Assembly (NCBI RefSeq): GCF_012641395.1
Contig: NZ_JABAIH010000008.1
Coordinates: 248,001-312,000 of the forward strand
Source: Rhizobium sp. P32RR-XVIII
GTDB lineage: Bacteria > Pseudomonadota > Alphaproteobacteria > Rhizobiales > Rhizobiaceae
Length of the DNA stretch: 64,000 nucleotides
Direction: 5' to 3'
Shown here: one piece after another, positions 26,318-35,379 of the stretch
Position numbering within the stretch: the first letter of the stretch is position 1
Layout of the letters: every line of letters begins with the position of its first letter
Position numbers and translations under genes: made by a program
The notes under the pieces: generated by a model
What the model was told of the DNA's origin: nothing
Database searches by the model: none
What the model saw: the letters and a program-made list of their open reading frames with translations, nothing else

Positions 26318-27412
26318 TTATCGGAAATATTTCTGATAGAGTTCGTCGGATCGAACGCCGTCGTTAACGAGCGTTTCCGGGCGGACGAGGTTTTCGTCAA
26401 AGCCGGCCGCATGCGGCACGATCGCCTGCAGCATCTTGGACGGCAGCACCTTCGGATGGGCCGGGAAATAATCCGCACCGAGCAGGATCTTCTGGCCGTC
26501 TTCCGACAGCAGGAAGTCGGTGAAGAGCGCCGCGCCATAGGGGTGGCGGATATTCTTCGGTATCAAAAGAGTTGCCGTCGTCGAGGCAACCGGGCTCATC
26601 AGCTGCGATGCCACCGGTGCGCCGTCGGCGGCACTGATCAGCGGATGGTGACAGAAGATGTTGAGCGCCATCGCATATTCGCCAGCAATCACGCGATCGA
26701 CCAGCGTGCGGGCACTGCCGGCGCCGAAGTTGACGATCTTCTCGCCGGAAAGCTTCTTCAGATAATCTTCCGCCTTGTCCTCGCCCCAGGCAGACCGAAG
26801 ATTGGTGATGAAGAGCGGCGTGCCGCTTTCACTACCGATGCGCCAGGCGATCTGGCCCTTCCATTTCGGATTGAGCAGATCGTCATAGCTCTTCGGCACG
26901 TCTTCGGCCTTCACCATGTCGGTGTTGTAGGCCATGCAGTAGTAGCTGACACGCGTTGCGGCCCAGAGGTGATCGGGGTCGCGGTAGGATTCTGGATATT
27001 GCTCCAGCATGGGCGAGCTGAAGGTCTGAACGACATTCGCCTTGATGAGATTTTCGCTGACGCTCGTGCCTTCGACCACGTCGACCACCACGTTCTTGGC
27101 CCGCTCTTCGGCAAGGACGCGTTGCGCGATGTCTTCCGAGTCACCGCGCCAATAAGTGAGCGTAACAGACGGATATCTCTTCATGAAGGCATCGGCAAGC
27201 GGCTGCAGCGCCTGATCGACGATCATCGCCGAATAGACGACGAGCTCGCCTTCCTTTGCGGCACCGTCGGCCAGGATTTTTTCGCGGTCAGCCCCGGTAT
27301 AGTGCAGAATTTCCTCCTGCGTTTGCGCCCATACCGGCGTTGCCAATCCCGCCGCGAGCGGGAGAACTGCAAGGACACTAACTAAATGCGTAATGCGACT
27401 CCGTCTGTTCAT
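26318..27412 (-). CDS. ABC transporter substrate-binding protein (FbpA/AfuA-type)
   Basis: A 364-aa periplasmic binding protein with Sec signal peptide (THLVSVLAVLPLAAGLATPV, WAQ cleavage). The mature start TGADREKILADGAAKEGELV is typical of extracellular binding protein families 6/13. The start follows GGGAGGAATATA, and so its first 35 bases overlap the end of the acyl-CoA synthetase gene. Paired Tyr residues that chelate iron in FbpA are not evident, and the catabolic neighbours point to an organic ligand, probably a carboxylate. Confidence 0.88.
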   Translation of the reverse strand: MNRRSRITHLVSVLAVLPLAAGLATPVWAQTQEEILHYTGADREKILADGAAKEGELVVYSAMIVDQALQPLADAFMKRYPSVTLTYWRGDSEDIAQRVLAEERAKNVVVDVVEGTSVSENLIKANVVQTFSSPMLEQYPESYRDPDHLWAATRVSYYCMAYNTDMVKAEDVPKSYDDLLNPKWKGQIAWRIGSESGTPLFITNLRSAWGEDKAEDYLKKLSGEKIVNFGAGSARTLVDRVIAGEYAMALNIFCHHPLISAADGAPVASQLMSPVASTTATLLIPKNIRHPYGAALFTDFLLSEDGQKILLGADYFPAHPKVLPSKMLQAIVPHAAGFDENLVRPETLVNDGVRSDELYQKYFR

Positions 27413-29546
27413 TATATTCCTCCCACGGACCTCTAGTGATGATGAGGGCGTCCGCTATCTTCACGCCCTTCCCCCGGCTGCGAACGAAAACGGGATTGAG
27501 ATCGATCGCTTCGAACTGGCCGTCGGTTGCGGCCACGAAGTTCGAGAATGCGACAAGACAATCGATCAGGGCATCTCTGTCGAGCGGGGGAGCACCGCGG
27601 AAACCGTCAAGCTGGACGGCAACCTTGAGCCTGGCAACCATTTCCATTGCCTGGTGGCGTGTAAGCGGAGCTAGACCGACGCTCGCATCCTTGAACACCT
27701 CGACCATCACACCGCCGCCTCCTACGACGACAAGAGGGCCGAACTGCTCGTCATACGTCATCCCGATAATGAACTCCGCGCCTTCATCAACCATTTCCTG
27801 CACGAGGATACCGTCGATGGCAGCGTCCGGACAGGCGGTTCTGGCACTCTTCAAGATCTTGGCTGACATAATTTCTGCATCCTCGGCGGTGGCGCCGAGA
27901 TGGACGCCGCCGACATCCGATTTATGCGGGATGTCGCGCGACTGAACCTTGAGGGCGACCGGACCGCCAATCTTCTCGGCCAGCATCTTTGCTTCCGCGA
28001 TCGTCGCTGCGAGATATTCGCGCGTGACCGGAAGGCCGGCTTTGCCAAGGATCTCCTTGCTGTCGGCTTCGCTCAAAACGCCACGTGTGCTTGTCTTGCC
28101 GACTGTGCTGGCGATTTTCGGCGGGCTCTCTGTAATGGGCACGCTGCTGCGGAAGGTAGCGTAATCCGTGAGGTGGCGGATGGCGCGCAGGCCGAGCTCG
28201 ACATCTTCCACCAACGGCAGACCTTGTGCGCTCGCATAGCCGCGCCAATGCCCGGTCAGGCTGTTCGAGATGAAGGAGAGCACGAGCAGCGGCTTGCCGG
28301 CCGTCCTGGCCATATCGGCCATCCGGCCAACGAGCTTGTCATGATTTTCGGCGCCTTCCATTCGCATGCCGAGCACAAGGCCGATGACGTCGATCTCCGC
28401 ATTGTCGAGCAGCGCGCCGACAACGCCTTCGATCGCGCCGTCACGGCACAGCCGCGGCATGCCGACCGTATCGAGAGGATTTCCAAAATGGCGCGAGACG
28501 CCGAGTGCCTCGCCGACCCGCCGGCTCGTCTCATCGTCGATCCGGCCGAAATTCACGCCTGCGCGCTCCGCAAGATCGCTGATCAGCGAGGTGGCCCCAC
28601 CAGAGACGGTGAGCAAGCAGACGCGATCTCCCTTCGGCAAAGGTGCCGTTGCTAGAAGCGCAGCTGTCTCCACCAGCTCATCGAGGCTCATCACCGAGGC
28701 GACGCCGTTTGCGCAAAACAGGGCTTCATAGGCTTCGTGCTTGCCAGCAAGCGTGCCGGTATGCGCGAAGGTTGCCGCCTGCCCGGCAGCGCTCTTTCCG
28801 AGCTTCAGGATGACCAGGGGTTTGATCCTGGAGGCCCGGTCCACAGCGGCACGGAAGCGCCGTCCATCCTTGGCGCCTTCCATGATGCAGGCGATGACGC
28901 TGGTCTTCGGATCGTCGGCCAGGAAGTCGATATAATCCGCAAGATCGAGCACCGCCTGGTTGCCGATCGAAATCAGATAATTCATTCCAATGCCGCGATT
29001 GGCGCTGAGCTCGGCGACGGCGTTGAGTAGGCCGCCGCTCTGGGAGACAAGCGATATCCCGCCCGCGCCCAGCTTTTCGGGAATATCCGCCATCGTCGTT
29101 GCAAAGCCATGGCCGAGGCTGGCAATCCCCATGCAGTTCGGCCCGGCAACCGCCATGCCCGAGGCCTTGGCGATCGCGACGAGGCGTTCCTGCCGCGCCT
29201 TGCCTTCAGCAGTGCCGTCATCGGCAAAGCCTTCGGAAACGATGAGAGCCGCGCGGATGCCGATCGATGCGGCCTCCTCCACGACGGGGAGCACGCCCTC
29301 CGCCGGAATGGAAATGACGATGCAATCGGGGGTGGCGGGCAGCACGTCGAGATTCGGCACGCACGGAACGCCCGCAATTTCGGCGGCATTGGCGTTGACC
29401 GGCCAGATCTTGCCCCCGAACCCGGAGCGAAGCAGCGAATTCAGCATCTTGGTGCCGGCGCCGCCTTTCGCGGACACGCCGACAAAAGCGACGGAACGAG
29501 GCGCAAGCAGGCTGCTGGTCGGAAGGGAATGGCTCTGGCCGATCAT
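27378..29546 (-). CDS. ADP-forming acyl-CoA synthetase (acetate-CoA ligase family)
   Basis: A 722-aa protein with both ACD subunits fused: N-terminal CoA-binding domain (RSVAFVGVSAKGGAGTKML), succinyl-CoA-synthetase-like domains with active-site His in FAHTGTLAGKHEAYE, and a C-terminal ATP-grasp domain (VALKVQSRDIPHKSDVGGVH, GMTYDEQFGPLVVVGGGG). It makes an acyl-CoA from a free acid with ATP giving ADP, and is also similar to pimeloyl-CoA synthetases and acyl-CoA synthetases of aromatic catabolism. Here it probably activates the imported acid or a breakdown product for the thiolase in the same unit. Confidence 0.88.
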   Translation of the reverse strand: MIGQSHSLPTSSLLAPRSVAFVGVSAKGGAGTKMLNSLLRSGFGGKIWPVNANAAEIAGVPCVPNLDVLPATPDCIVISIPAEGVLPVVEEAASIGIRAALIVSEGFADDGTAEGKARQERLVAIAKASGMAVAGPNCMGIASLGHGFATTMADIPEKLGAGGISLVSQSGGLLNAVAELSANRGIGMNYLISIGNQAVLDLADYIDFLADDPKTSVIACIMEGAKDGRRFRAAVDRASRIKPLVILKLGKSAAGQAATFAHTGTLAGKHEAYEALFCANGVASVMSLDELVETAALLATAPLPKGDRVCLLTVSGGATSLISDLAERAGVNFGRIDDETSRRVGEALGVSRHFGNPLDTVGMPRLCRDGAIEGVVGALLDNAEIDVIGLVLGMRMEGAENHDKLVGRMADMARTAGKPLLVLSFISNSLTGHWRGYASAQGLPLVEDVELGLRAIRHLTDYATFRSSVPITESPPKIASTVGKTSTRGVLSEADSKEILGKAGLPVTREYLAATIAEAKMLAEKIGGPVALKVQSRDIPHKSDVGGVHLGATAEDAEIMSAKILKSARTACPDAAIDGILVQEMVDEGAEFIIGMTYDEQFGPLVVVGGGGVMVEVFKDASVGLAPLTRHQAMEMVARLKVAVQLDGFRGAPPLDRDALIDCLVAFSNFVAATDGQFEAIDLNPVFVRSRGKGVKIADALIITRGPWEEYNEQTESHYAFS

Positions 29547-29558
29547 CGTCGCTCTTTC

Positions 29559-30020
29559 CTATTCACTCACGATACGGAACTTCGGAAGCGTGAAGCCTTG
29601 CGCCGGATGGTCTTCATAAACGACCTCCACAGTCTGCCCGACATCGTGTATGTCGGTCGGCAGATTGTCGCCCAGGAGCTGGGAGCTGATCAGCGGCCCT
29701 TCGTCGAGTTCGATCAGAGCATAGGTATAGGGAATTTCCTCTTTGAAGCCCGGGTGGAAAGCCCAGTGATGGATGTTGAAAGCAAAGACCTTGCCGCGCC
29801 CGGACGCCTCAGTCCATTCACAGTTTGCGGCGAAGGGCTCGTTATCGTGGTTTTGGCAGTAGGCCTTCGGCCAGTAAACTGCGCCGCACTGCTTGCATTT
29901 CCAGACGAGCAGCTTGTGCTCTTTCAGGCCATCCCAGAAGGGTTCGTTGTCATGGTCGATGCTCGGATAGGGCTTCTTCCATTCCAGATCGACGGTAAAG
30001 GATTCCGGCTTGACGTTCAT
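29559..30020 (-). CDS. DUF35 zinc-ribbon/OB-fold protein, thiolase partner
   Basis: A 153-aa Zn-ribbon plus OB-fold acyl-CoA-associated protein. The start at 30020 follows GGGAGGCACGC and gives ATGA overlap with the thiolase gene. The zinc ribbon reads KCKQCG … YCQNHD: the first CxxC is intact, while the second pair is Cys and His instead of the common CxxC. The OB part includes VFAFNIHHWAFHPGF and PYTYALIELDEGP. Such proteins form heteromeric complexes with thiolase-like partners and gate acyl-CoA access. Confidence 0.87.
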   Translation of the reverse strand: MNVKPESFTVDLEWKKPYPSIDHDNEPFWDGLKEHKLLVWKCKQCGAVYWPKAYCQNHDNEPFAANCEWTEASGRGKVFAFNIHHWAFHPGFKEEIPYTYALIELDEGPLISSQLLGDNLPTDIHDVGQTVEVVYEDHPAQGFTLPKFRIVSE

Positions 30021-31228
30021 GCGTGCCTCCCGAGCAGCGTGCAGGTGTGGATTGAGCACATGCCGGGCGAAACAAGCTCGCCGCCATGTCCGGTGGTCAT
30101 GACGATGTCGCAGTCGTCGATCTGGCGCGCGCCGGCTTCGCCGCGAAGCTGCCGGACGGCCTCGGCAAGGCCTGTCAGATCGCCGAGATGGTAGCAGGAG
30201 AGCAGGCCGCCGCTCGTATTGACAGGGATCGAACCGCCCGGCGCCATATGACCGTCAGCGACGAAGGCGCCGCCCTCGCCCTTCTTGCACCAGCCGTAAT
30301 CTTCCAGCTGGAAGAGCACCTCCGCCGTGAAGCAGTCATAGAGCTGCGCGCAATCGATATCCGCGAGCGTAATGTCGGCCTGGCCGAAGGCCTGTTTCTT
30401 TGCCGGTTCGACAGCCATATGGGTGAAGTTCTTCTTCTCCCACCACAAGTCGGCGGAGACTTCGCCGAAGCCCTGGCCAAGCACATAGACAGGAGCCTTG
30501 GCGCAATCCCTGGCGCGGTCGGCGGTCGTCAGAATGAAGGAGATGCCGCCGTCCGACACCTGGCTCAAGTCGAGCAGGTGATAGGGTTCCGCGACCAGCG
30601 GAGAGTTCTGGTGATCCTCGATCGTAATCGGACGGCCATACATCTTGGCCTCCGGATTCATGCAGGCCCATTGGCGTTCGGCGACGGAAATGGCACCGAG
30701 CTGGGCGCTTGTCGTTCCGTAGACGGCCATGTGGCGGGCGGCCATCCAGCTATGATGGCTGACGGCGCGGGAATCGCCGAGCGGCTTGCCCCAGTAGCCA
30801 CGCTTTTCGGTATGTGCCATGCCGCGGAACCCCTTCTTGCGGGTCTCCTGCGATTGCGACCAGTCGGTCACCGCGCCTGTCAGCACGACATAATCGGCAA
30901 TGCCGCGGTCGAGATAGGACATGGCCGCCGCCATGCCGAGACCGGCCAGCGCACCGCCGCGCCCGCAGGTGAAATAGAAGTTGTTCTTGATACCGAGCAC
31001 GCGGGTGAACGCATCGGAGTAGCTGGCCCGGTCCCCGCCGCCGCCAGTGCGCCTCAGATCGATCGCGCCGCCGATATCGGCCCTCGTCAGCCCTGCGTCG
31101 GCGATCGCCAGCCTCGTTGCTTCGGCCGCGATCATGCGCTCGGAATGATCCGGTTGCTGGCCAGCTACGACGCCGAGACCGACGATCGCGTATTTCCCGG
31201 AAGATGCGTGTTTTCCCACCTCAGTCAT
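30017..31228 (-). CDS. Thiolase-family protein (SCP-x/lipid-transfer-type acetyl-CoA acetyltransferase)
   Basis: A 403-aa thiolase of the SCP2/DUF35-paired class. The nucleophile region is FYFTCGRGGALAGLGMA (Cys about residue 88), and the C-terminal part has MTTGHGGELVSPGMCSIHTC and the GG-rich VNTSGGLLSCYHLGDLTG. The family cleaves 3-ketoacyl-CoA or performs related aldol/retro-aldol steps together with a DUF35 subunit. Stop and start overlap on both sides (ATGA with 29559-30020 and with 31225-32349) show tight co-translation. Confidence 0.87.
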   Translation of the reverse strand: MTEVGKHASSGKYAIVGLGVVAGQQPDHSERMIAAEATRLAIADAGLTRADIGGAIDLRRTGGGGDRASYSDAFTRVLGIKNNFYFTCGRGGALAGLGMAAAMSYLDRGIADYVVLTGAVTDWSQSQETRKKGFRGMAHTEKRGYWGKPLGDSRAVSHHSWMAARHMAVYGTTSAQLGAISVAERQWACMNPEAKMYGRPITIEDHQNSPLVAEPYHLLDLSQVSDGGISFILTTADRARDCAKAPVYVLGQGFGEVSADLWWEKKNFTHMAVEPAKKQAFGQADITLADIDCAQLYDCFTAEVLFQLEDYGWCKKGEGGAFVADGHMAPGGSIPVNTSGGLLSCYHLGDLTGLAEAVRQLRGEAGARQIDDCDIVMTTGHGGELVSPGMCSIHTCTLLGRHA

Positions 31229-32349
31229 CCTTTCGTCATCATCAATGCTTCGGAATTTTCTCTCGCCGCGGCTTCGGCGCGACCAGTATTGATCTTGCGG
31301 ACGCCGCTTCCCGGACCGGGCGGCAGCCGCAATACGCCTTTCTCGACGGAGAGGCCGGTGAAGGGATCGCCGAGCAATCTTTCGAATTCGCCGAGCTCGC
31401 AGGCATAGTCGGCGCCGGGCATGGCGCAGGCGAGATGAATGGCGAAGGAGGAAAGCAGCCTGCTGCCGACGGCCGCTCCCATGCGGTAGCGGATGCCGGC
31501 CTGCTCGCAGAGTGCGGCTGCCGCCAGCGTATTGCGGATGCCGCCGAGCTTCGGGATCTTCAGACTGACGGCATCAACGCGCCGGTTGCTGACCAGCTCG
31601 TAGATTTCGGCGAGAGAGCCTGCCGCTTCGTCGGCCTCGACGGCAATGGGAACCATCTTGGTCACGAGCGACAGGCCCTCGACATCCCCGGCAGGAACGG
31701 GCTGTTCGACGAGTTCGATCCCGTGATCGACCATCTGGAGGATGGCGCGTACCGCATCCTTCGGGGAATAGGATTGATTGGCATCGATGGTCAGATGCAC
31801 GGTAGGCCCGACCTCGGCCCGGATCGCGGCGACACGCGCGACATCTTCCTCGACCTCTCCGTGCACCTTGATCTTCAGGTAGCGATAGCCTTCGTCGACC
31901 AGGCGCCGCGCCTGGACGGCCATCTGCTCCGGCGTTTTGATGGCGAGGATGCGCAAAATCGGCACCTCGTTTCTGATCTTGCCGCCAAGCAGGGTGATGA
32001 GTGGGATGCCGAGACCGCGTGCAAGAAGGTCATGCAAGGCGCAATCGACGGCCGCCTTGGCCTGTGGTGCACCGCGCAGCCGCCTGTCGAGGTGCTGCAT
32101 GATCGCGGCGATCTCGTCGGCGCGGCTGCCGATCACCAAGGACCGAAAATGGTTGAGTTCGGCGACCAGCGTCGACTGGATCGATCCCATATGCGCCGTC
32201 GCCGAGGCATAACCGAAGCCCTCTGCATCAGCCGTGGCGATGCGCAGGACGACCCCTTCCGTATTCGGATTGGCGCCGAGTGCGAATTTCCACTCCGGAT
32301 CCTCCTTCTTCAGGATCACCGGCTCGATATCGAATGCTGTGATTTCCAT
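31225..32349 (-). CDS. Enolase-superfamily enzyme (mandelate racemase/muconate lactonizing type)
   Basis: A 374-aa TIM-barrel enzyme with N-terminal capping domain. Catalytic and metal residues are visible: KIKVHG (second Lys of a KxK base), DANQSY, VEQPV and VEADEAAGS as metal ligands, and LKIPKLGGI with the opposing Lys. This pattern is of the MLE/dipeptide-epimerase subgroup, not mandelate racemase (which has a His/Asp dyad). It abstracts a proton alpha to a carboxylate: cycloisomerisation, dehydration or epimerisation. It is coupled by ATGA to the thiolase gene. Confidence 0.87.
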   Translation of the reverse strand: MEITAFDIEPVILKKEDPEWKFALGANPNTEGVVLRIATADAEGFGYASATAHMGSIQSTLVAELNHFRSLVIGSRADEIAAIMQHLDRRLRGAPQAKAAVDCALHDLLARGLGIPLITLLGGKIRNEVPILRILAIKTPEQMAVQARRLVDEGYRYLKIKVHGEVEEDVARVAAIRAEVGPTVHLTIDANQSYSPKDAVRAILQMVDHGIELVEQPVPAGDVEGLSLVTKMVPIAVEADEAAGSLAEIYELVSNRRVDAVSLKIPKLGGIRNTLAAAALCEQAGIRYRMGAAVGSRLLSSFAIHLACAMPGADYACELGEFERLLGDPFTGLSVEKGVLRLPPGPGSGVRKINTGRAEAAARENSEALMMTKG

Positions 32350-32391
32350 GGAGAATGCTCTCGCTGCAGGTGGTTTCGGCAGAGCGGAATG

Positions 32392-33255
32392 TCAGGCTGC
32401 CCCGGCCTGGCGGTTGATGGGAGCCACGCGTCGCCCGAGATAACTTGCCTCTGCCCCGTAGAGCAGGTCGCGCACGTCCGTTGCGGAAAGCAGCTTGATC
32501 AGTTGGTCCGTCTGACCGCTGAGCGGCAACACCAGCCCGCCGGCCTGAGCAAGGTCGAGGACAACGTCCATGTCCTTCTCCTGCCAGGTGAAGCGGGTTC
32601 CGTCCCAGCGCTCCAGGGTATTGTTATAACCAGGGCTCTTCAGCAGGACTTCGCGCATACGCTGGGCATCGACGCCATAGCGCTTGGCAAGCAGCAGGGC
32701 TTCGTAATTTCCGATGCAATGGATCCAGTGCAGCAGGTTGTTGCAGGCCTTAGCGAGCTGGCCGGAGCCAAGCTCGCCGACATGCAGCACATCGCGGCTG
32801 TAGCTCATCAGCACCGGGCGGGCCATCTCGACGTCCTCATCGCGGCCGCCGCAAAGCGACAGAAGCGTACCCTCGCGGGCGCCGTCGAGACCGTAGACAA
32901 CAGGAGCATCAATGAGGCGGACGCCATATCCGTCGCAATACTTGCCGAGTTCATGCATGGTGCCCGGATTGTTGGTCGCAGCAATCGTAATTACCGATCC
33001 CTTCTTGACGAGCGGGGCAAGCTCCTTCGTGACGCTGCGTGACTGGTCGTCGGTCGCAACGACTGCAACGAAGACATCGGCCATCGTCGCAAGATCGGCA
33101 AGATTCCTGGCCGACGTTATGCCCGCGGCCGAAGCTGCGTCGAGACATTCCGCATTGAGATCATAGGCCGCAACGGCAAAACCGGCCTTCAATACATGCG
33201 AGGCCATGGCGAGCCCCATCGCACCGACGCCTACGAATCCAACCCTGACCGACAT
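32392..33255 (-). CDS. NAD(P)-dependent 3-hydroxyisobutyrate dehydrogenase-like oxidoreductase
   Basis: A 287-aa beta-hydroxyacid dehydrogenase. The start at 33255 follows GGGAGGATTGCG. It shows the N-terminal Rossmann motif GFVGVGAMG, substrate loop DAPVVYGLDGAREGTL (usual DAPVSGG altered to DAPVVYG) and the catalytic Lys in GSGQLAKACNN. It oxidises or reduces a 3-hydroxy acid. It is the first gene of the unit that runs down to 23384, and is divergent from the LysR gene at 33613. Confidence 0.88.
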   Translation of the reverse strand: MSVRVGFVGVGAMGLAMASHVLKAGFAVAAYDLNAECLDAASAAGITSARNLADLATMADVFVAVVATDDQSRSVTKELAPLVKKGSVITIAATNNPGTMHELGKYCDGYGVRLIDAPVVYGLDGAREGTLLSLCGGRDEDVEMARPVLMSYSRDVLHVGELGSGQLAKACNNLLHWIHCIGNYEALLLAKRYGVDAQRMREVLLKSPGYNNTLERWDGTRFTWQEKDMDVVLDLAQAGGLVLPLSGQTDQLIKLLSATDVRDLLYGAEASYLGRRVAPINRQAGAA

Positions 33256-33612
33256 CGCAATCCTCCCATCGCCCGCAACAGGCCAGCCGATATCGTCGGA
33301 GACAGCGCAAGCGCCTCCTGTGGCCAACCATGATCAGGCAAATAAAAAAATGAAACCGGATACTCTCCGGGAAAGCTCCTCCTTGACCGAGGCTGAGATC
33401 CCTTAACGCCGTCTCCTCACGGCATTGAAGAATGCTCGTCCCAAAAGGGCCTTTGCTTCGGCCTCCCCTTGCGGAACCTACTCCTTGACCGCCGGGAATG
33501 ATGAAAGACTGCGATCCCGAAGTTCTAAAATCAAGAAGAATGATTTGATAGCGTTCAAGCTAAAAGTTATAACTCGGCGGCTGTCAAATCCGGTTTCTCA
33601 GGGAGGTGAAAT
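33256..33612. other. Divergent control region between the catabolic operon and lysR
   Basis: 357 bp without a gene. It holds the minus-strand ribosome binding site at the left edge, an 11-bp direct repeat CTCCTTGACCG (33379-33389 and 33481-33491), an AT-rich candidate LysR site (33528-33549) and the lysR ribosome binding site (GGGAGGTG) at the right edge. No convincing -35/-10 pair was found for the operon. Confidence 0.5.
33528..33549. promoter_or_regulatory. Candidate LysR-regulator binding site
   Basis: AAATCA-N7-TGATTT and the overlapping ATCAA-N10-TTGAT form an interrupted AT-rich palindrome in the divergent region, 64 bp before the lysR start. LysR regulators typically bind such dyads upstream of their own gene and the divergent target. 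Confidence 0.4.
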
Positions 33613-34572
33613 ATGGATCTGCGTTCCGTCAGCCGTTTTCTCGCAGTCGCGGAACTGGGCAGCCTCAACAAGGCTGCACAACGCCTGAACCTGTCCCAGC
33701 CGGCACTGTCGAAAAGCATCCAGATGCTGGAATATGCGCTTGGTGTGCCTCTGCTCGACCGCGGGCCACGCGGGATCACCCTCACCTCATTCGGAGAGAC
33801 GGTCTTCGACCATGCGCGGCGCATTGCAGCGGAGACCCGCAAGATGGAGAGCGATATCGAGGCGATCCGGACGCTCGGATCCGGCGAGATCAATGTCGGG
33901 GCACCGCTTGGCCCAGATAGCCGCACGCTTGCCTTCGCCATTCTGCGCCTTGTGACCGAAGCGCGGTGCATCACCGTCAACATTGCCAACGGCACCCGCA
34001 GCGACCTGATTCGGCCCCTTTTGCTCGGCGATCTCGATTTCCTGATCGCGACGCTCTTCGATGCGGAAGACCTGCCGCGCGACATCGAGCAGCGCGAGCT
34101 TTATCTCGATTCGATGATCCTCGCGGTCCGCGCCGGTCATCCCCTGCTCGACGGCCATTCGGTCGAAGTCAGCGAATTGGCCCAGTATCCCTGGGTGGTC
34201 CTTACCGGCAACCGCGACCTCGAAGGCGCCTTGCGCAACCTCGTCGGTGCCGACTTCAACCGGTCGCTGCTTAGGAGCGGTTCGCCGATGTTCGTCAAGA
34301 ATGTGCTGCAGAGAAGCGAGTTTATCGGCTTGGTGCGCCAGGATGCAATTCGCCTGGAACTGAAGACCGGCTCGCTTGTCGAAGTGGACCTGTCGAACCA
34401 TCTCGACATTCACAAGCTCGTTCCGCCGCAAAAAGTAGGCCTGATCTTCCGATCGGACGTATCGATCCCCGTGGCAAGCCAGGCTCTGATCAAGGAGATC
34501 ATCGCGGCGACGCGCAGCGGCACTGATGATTTTGCGCCGACGTCGTCGGTTTGGTCAGTGCCTGAAAGCTGA
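33613..34572 (+). CDS. LysR-family transcriptional regulator
   Basis: A 319-aa LysR protein: N-terminal winged helix LGSLNKAAQRLNLSQPALSK followed by IQMLEYALGVPLLDRGPRG, then a two-lobed effector domain (GEINVGAPLGPDSRTLAFAI). Start at 33613 after GGGAGGTG. Divergent from the acyl-CoA-synthetase/thiolase/ABC operon, its probable target. The effector is presumably the imported acid or its CoA-free intermediate. Confidence 0.92.
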   Translation: MDLRSVSRFLAVAELGSLNKAAQRLNLSQPALSKSIQMLEYALGVPLLDRGPRGITLTSFGETVFDHARRIAAETRKMESDIEAIRTLGSGEINVGAPLGPDSRTLAFAILRLVTEARCITVNIANGTRSDLIRPLLLGDLDFLIATLFDAEDLPRDIEQRELYLDSMILAVRAGHPLLDGHSVEVSELAQYPWVVLTGNRDLEGALRNLVGADFNRSLLRSGSPMFVKNVLQRSEFIGLVRQDAIRLELKTGSLVEVDLSNHLDIHKLVPPQKVGLIFRSDVSIPVASQALIKEIIAATRSGTDDFAPTSSVWSVPES

Positions 34573-34699
34573 TCTCAACGTCCTGCGGTGCCAGTTTGAC
34601 CTCCGGAACGCCTTGCGTGGCCCTTGGATAGTCCGGCTTTCGTAAAATCGTTAGCCCCTGTAATAAGATTTGCCACTCTTCGACCCGCGGAAAAGAATC

Positions 34700-35350
34700 G
34701 TGACAAGAATCGACAGCCAATCCGTCTCACGCAGTCAGAACACGTATCAAGCCATCCTGACGGCAATACGCGAAGGCATTTATCGGCCGGGCACCGCGTT
34801 GCGCGAGGAAGAGGTGGCCGCCCGTCTTGGGGTAAGCCGCACGCCGGTACGCGAAGCGCTCGGTAGATTGCAGGAAAAGGGTTTGCTTGAGGCTGCTCCC
34901 GGTCGAGGCGTTGCAGTCGCCGTGCTCTCCATGCCGCAAATCTTCGAGCTCTACGCCATCCGCGAGGCCTTGGAGGGGATTGTCGCACGCTACGCCGCGC
35001 ATCATGCGACAGAAGCGGAAATTGCCAATCTTGAGCGCATCAATCGCGAATTCTCCGAAGCCGCCGGTGATGCGCGCAGAGCGGCCCAGCTCAACCGGGA
35101 ATTTCACGCCCGCCTCTACGAGGCTGCCCGCAATCGCTATCTTCGTCAGGTTGTCGAAGACCTCCAGGAAAATATCGCGCTGCTTCCAGATACGACGTTT
35201 ACCGTCGAGGGTCGCACCGCGACCGCTGCCCGCGAGCACAATGCGATCATCATGGCGATGCGCAAACGCGATGGCGAGGGAGCGAGCGCACTTGCGGCAG
35301 AACACATTCAGGAAGCCCTGAAGGTCAGGCTCACCATCTCCCCCGGCTGA
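34700..35350 (+). CDS. GntR-family regulator (FCD domain)
   Basis: A 216-aa regulator. The GTG at 34700 is chosen over an in-frame TTG at 34670. The winged helix is seen in REEEVAARLGVSRTPVREAL, and the FCD domain in FELYAIREALEGIVARYAA and NREFHARLYEAARN with metal/ligand His residues. It lies directly upstream of tcuA/tcuB, which it likely represses through the inverted repeat at 35401-35438, in the way TcuR-type regulators control tricarballylate genes, though TcuR itself is LysR-type. Confidence 0.88.
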   Translation: MTRIDSQSVSRSQNTYQAILTAIREGIYRPGTALREEEVAARLGVSRTPVREALGRLQEKGLLEAAPGRGVAVAVLSMPQIFELYAIREALEGIVARYAAHHATEAEIANLERINREFSEAAGDARRAAQLNREFHARLYEAARNRYLRQVVEDLQENIALLPDTTFTVEGRTATAAREHNAIIMAMRKRDGEGASALAAEHIQEALKVRLTISPG

Positions 35351-35379
35351 CATCACCAAACCCGACGAACGCGTCGGAT

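Noticed and set aside
31117..33042. 641-codon plus-strand frame opposite the enolase-superfamily and dehydrogenase genes
   Set aside because: Antisense to genes with complete catalytic motifs; composition is that of a mirror frame.
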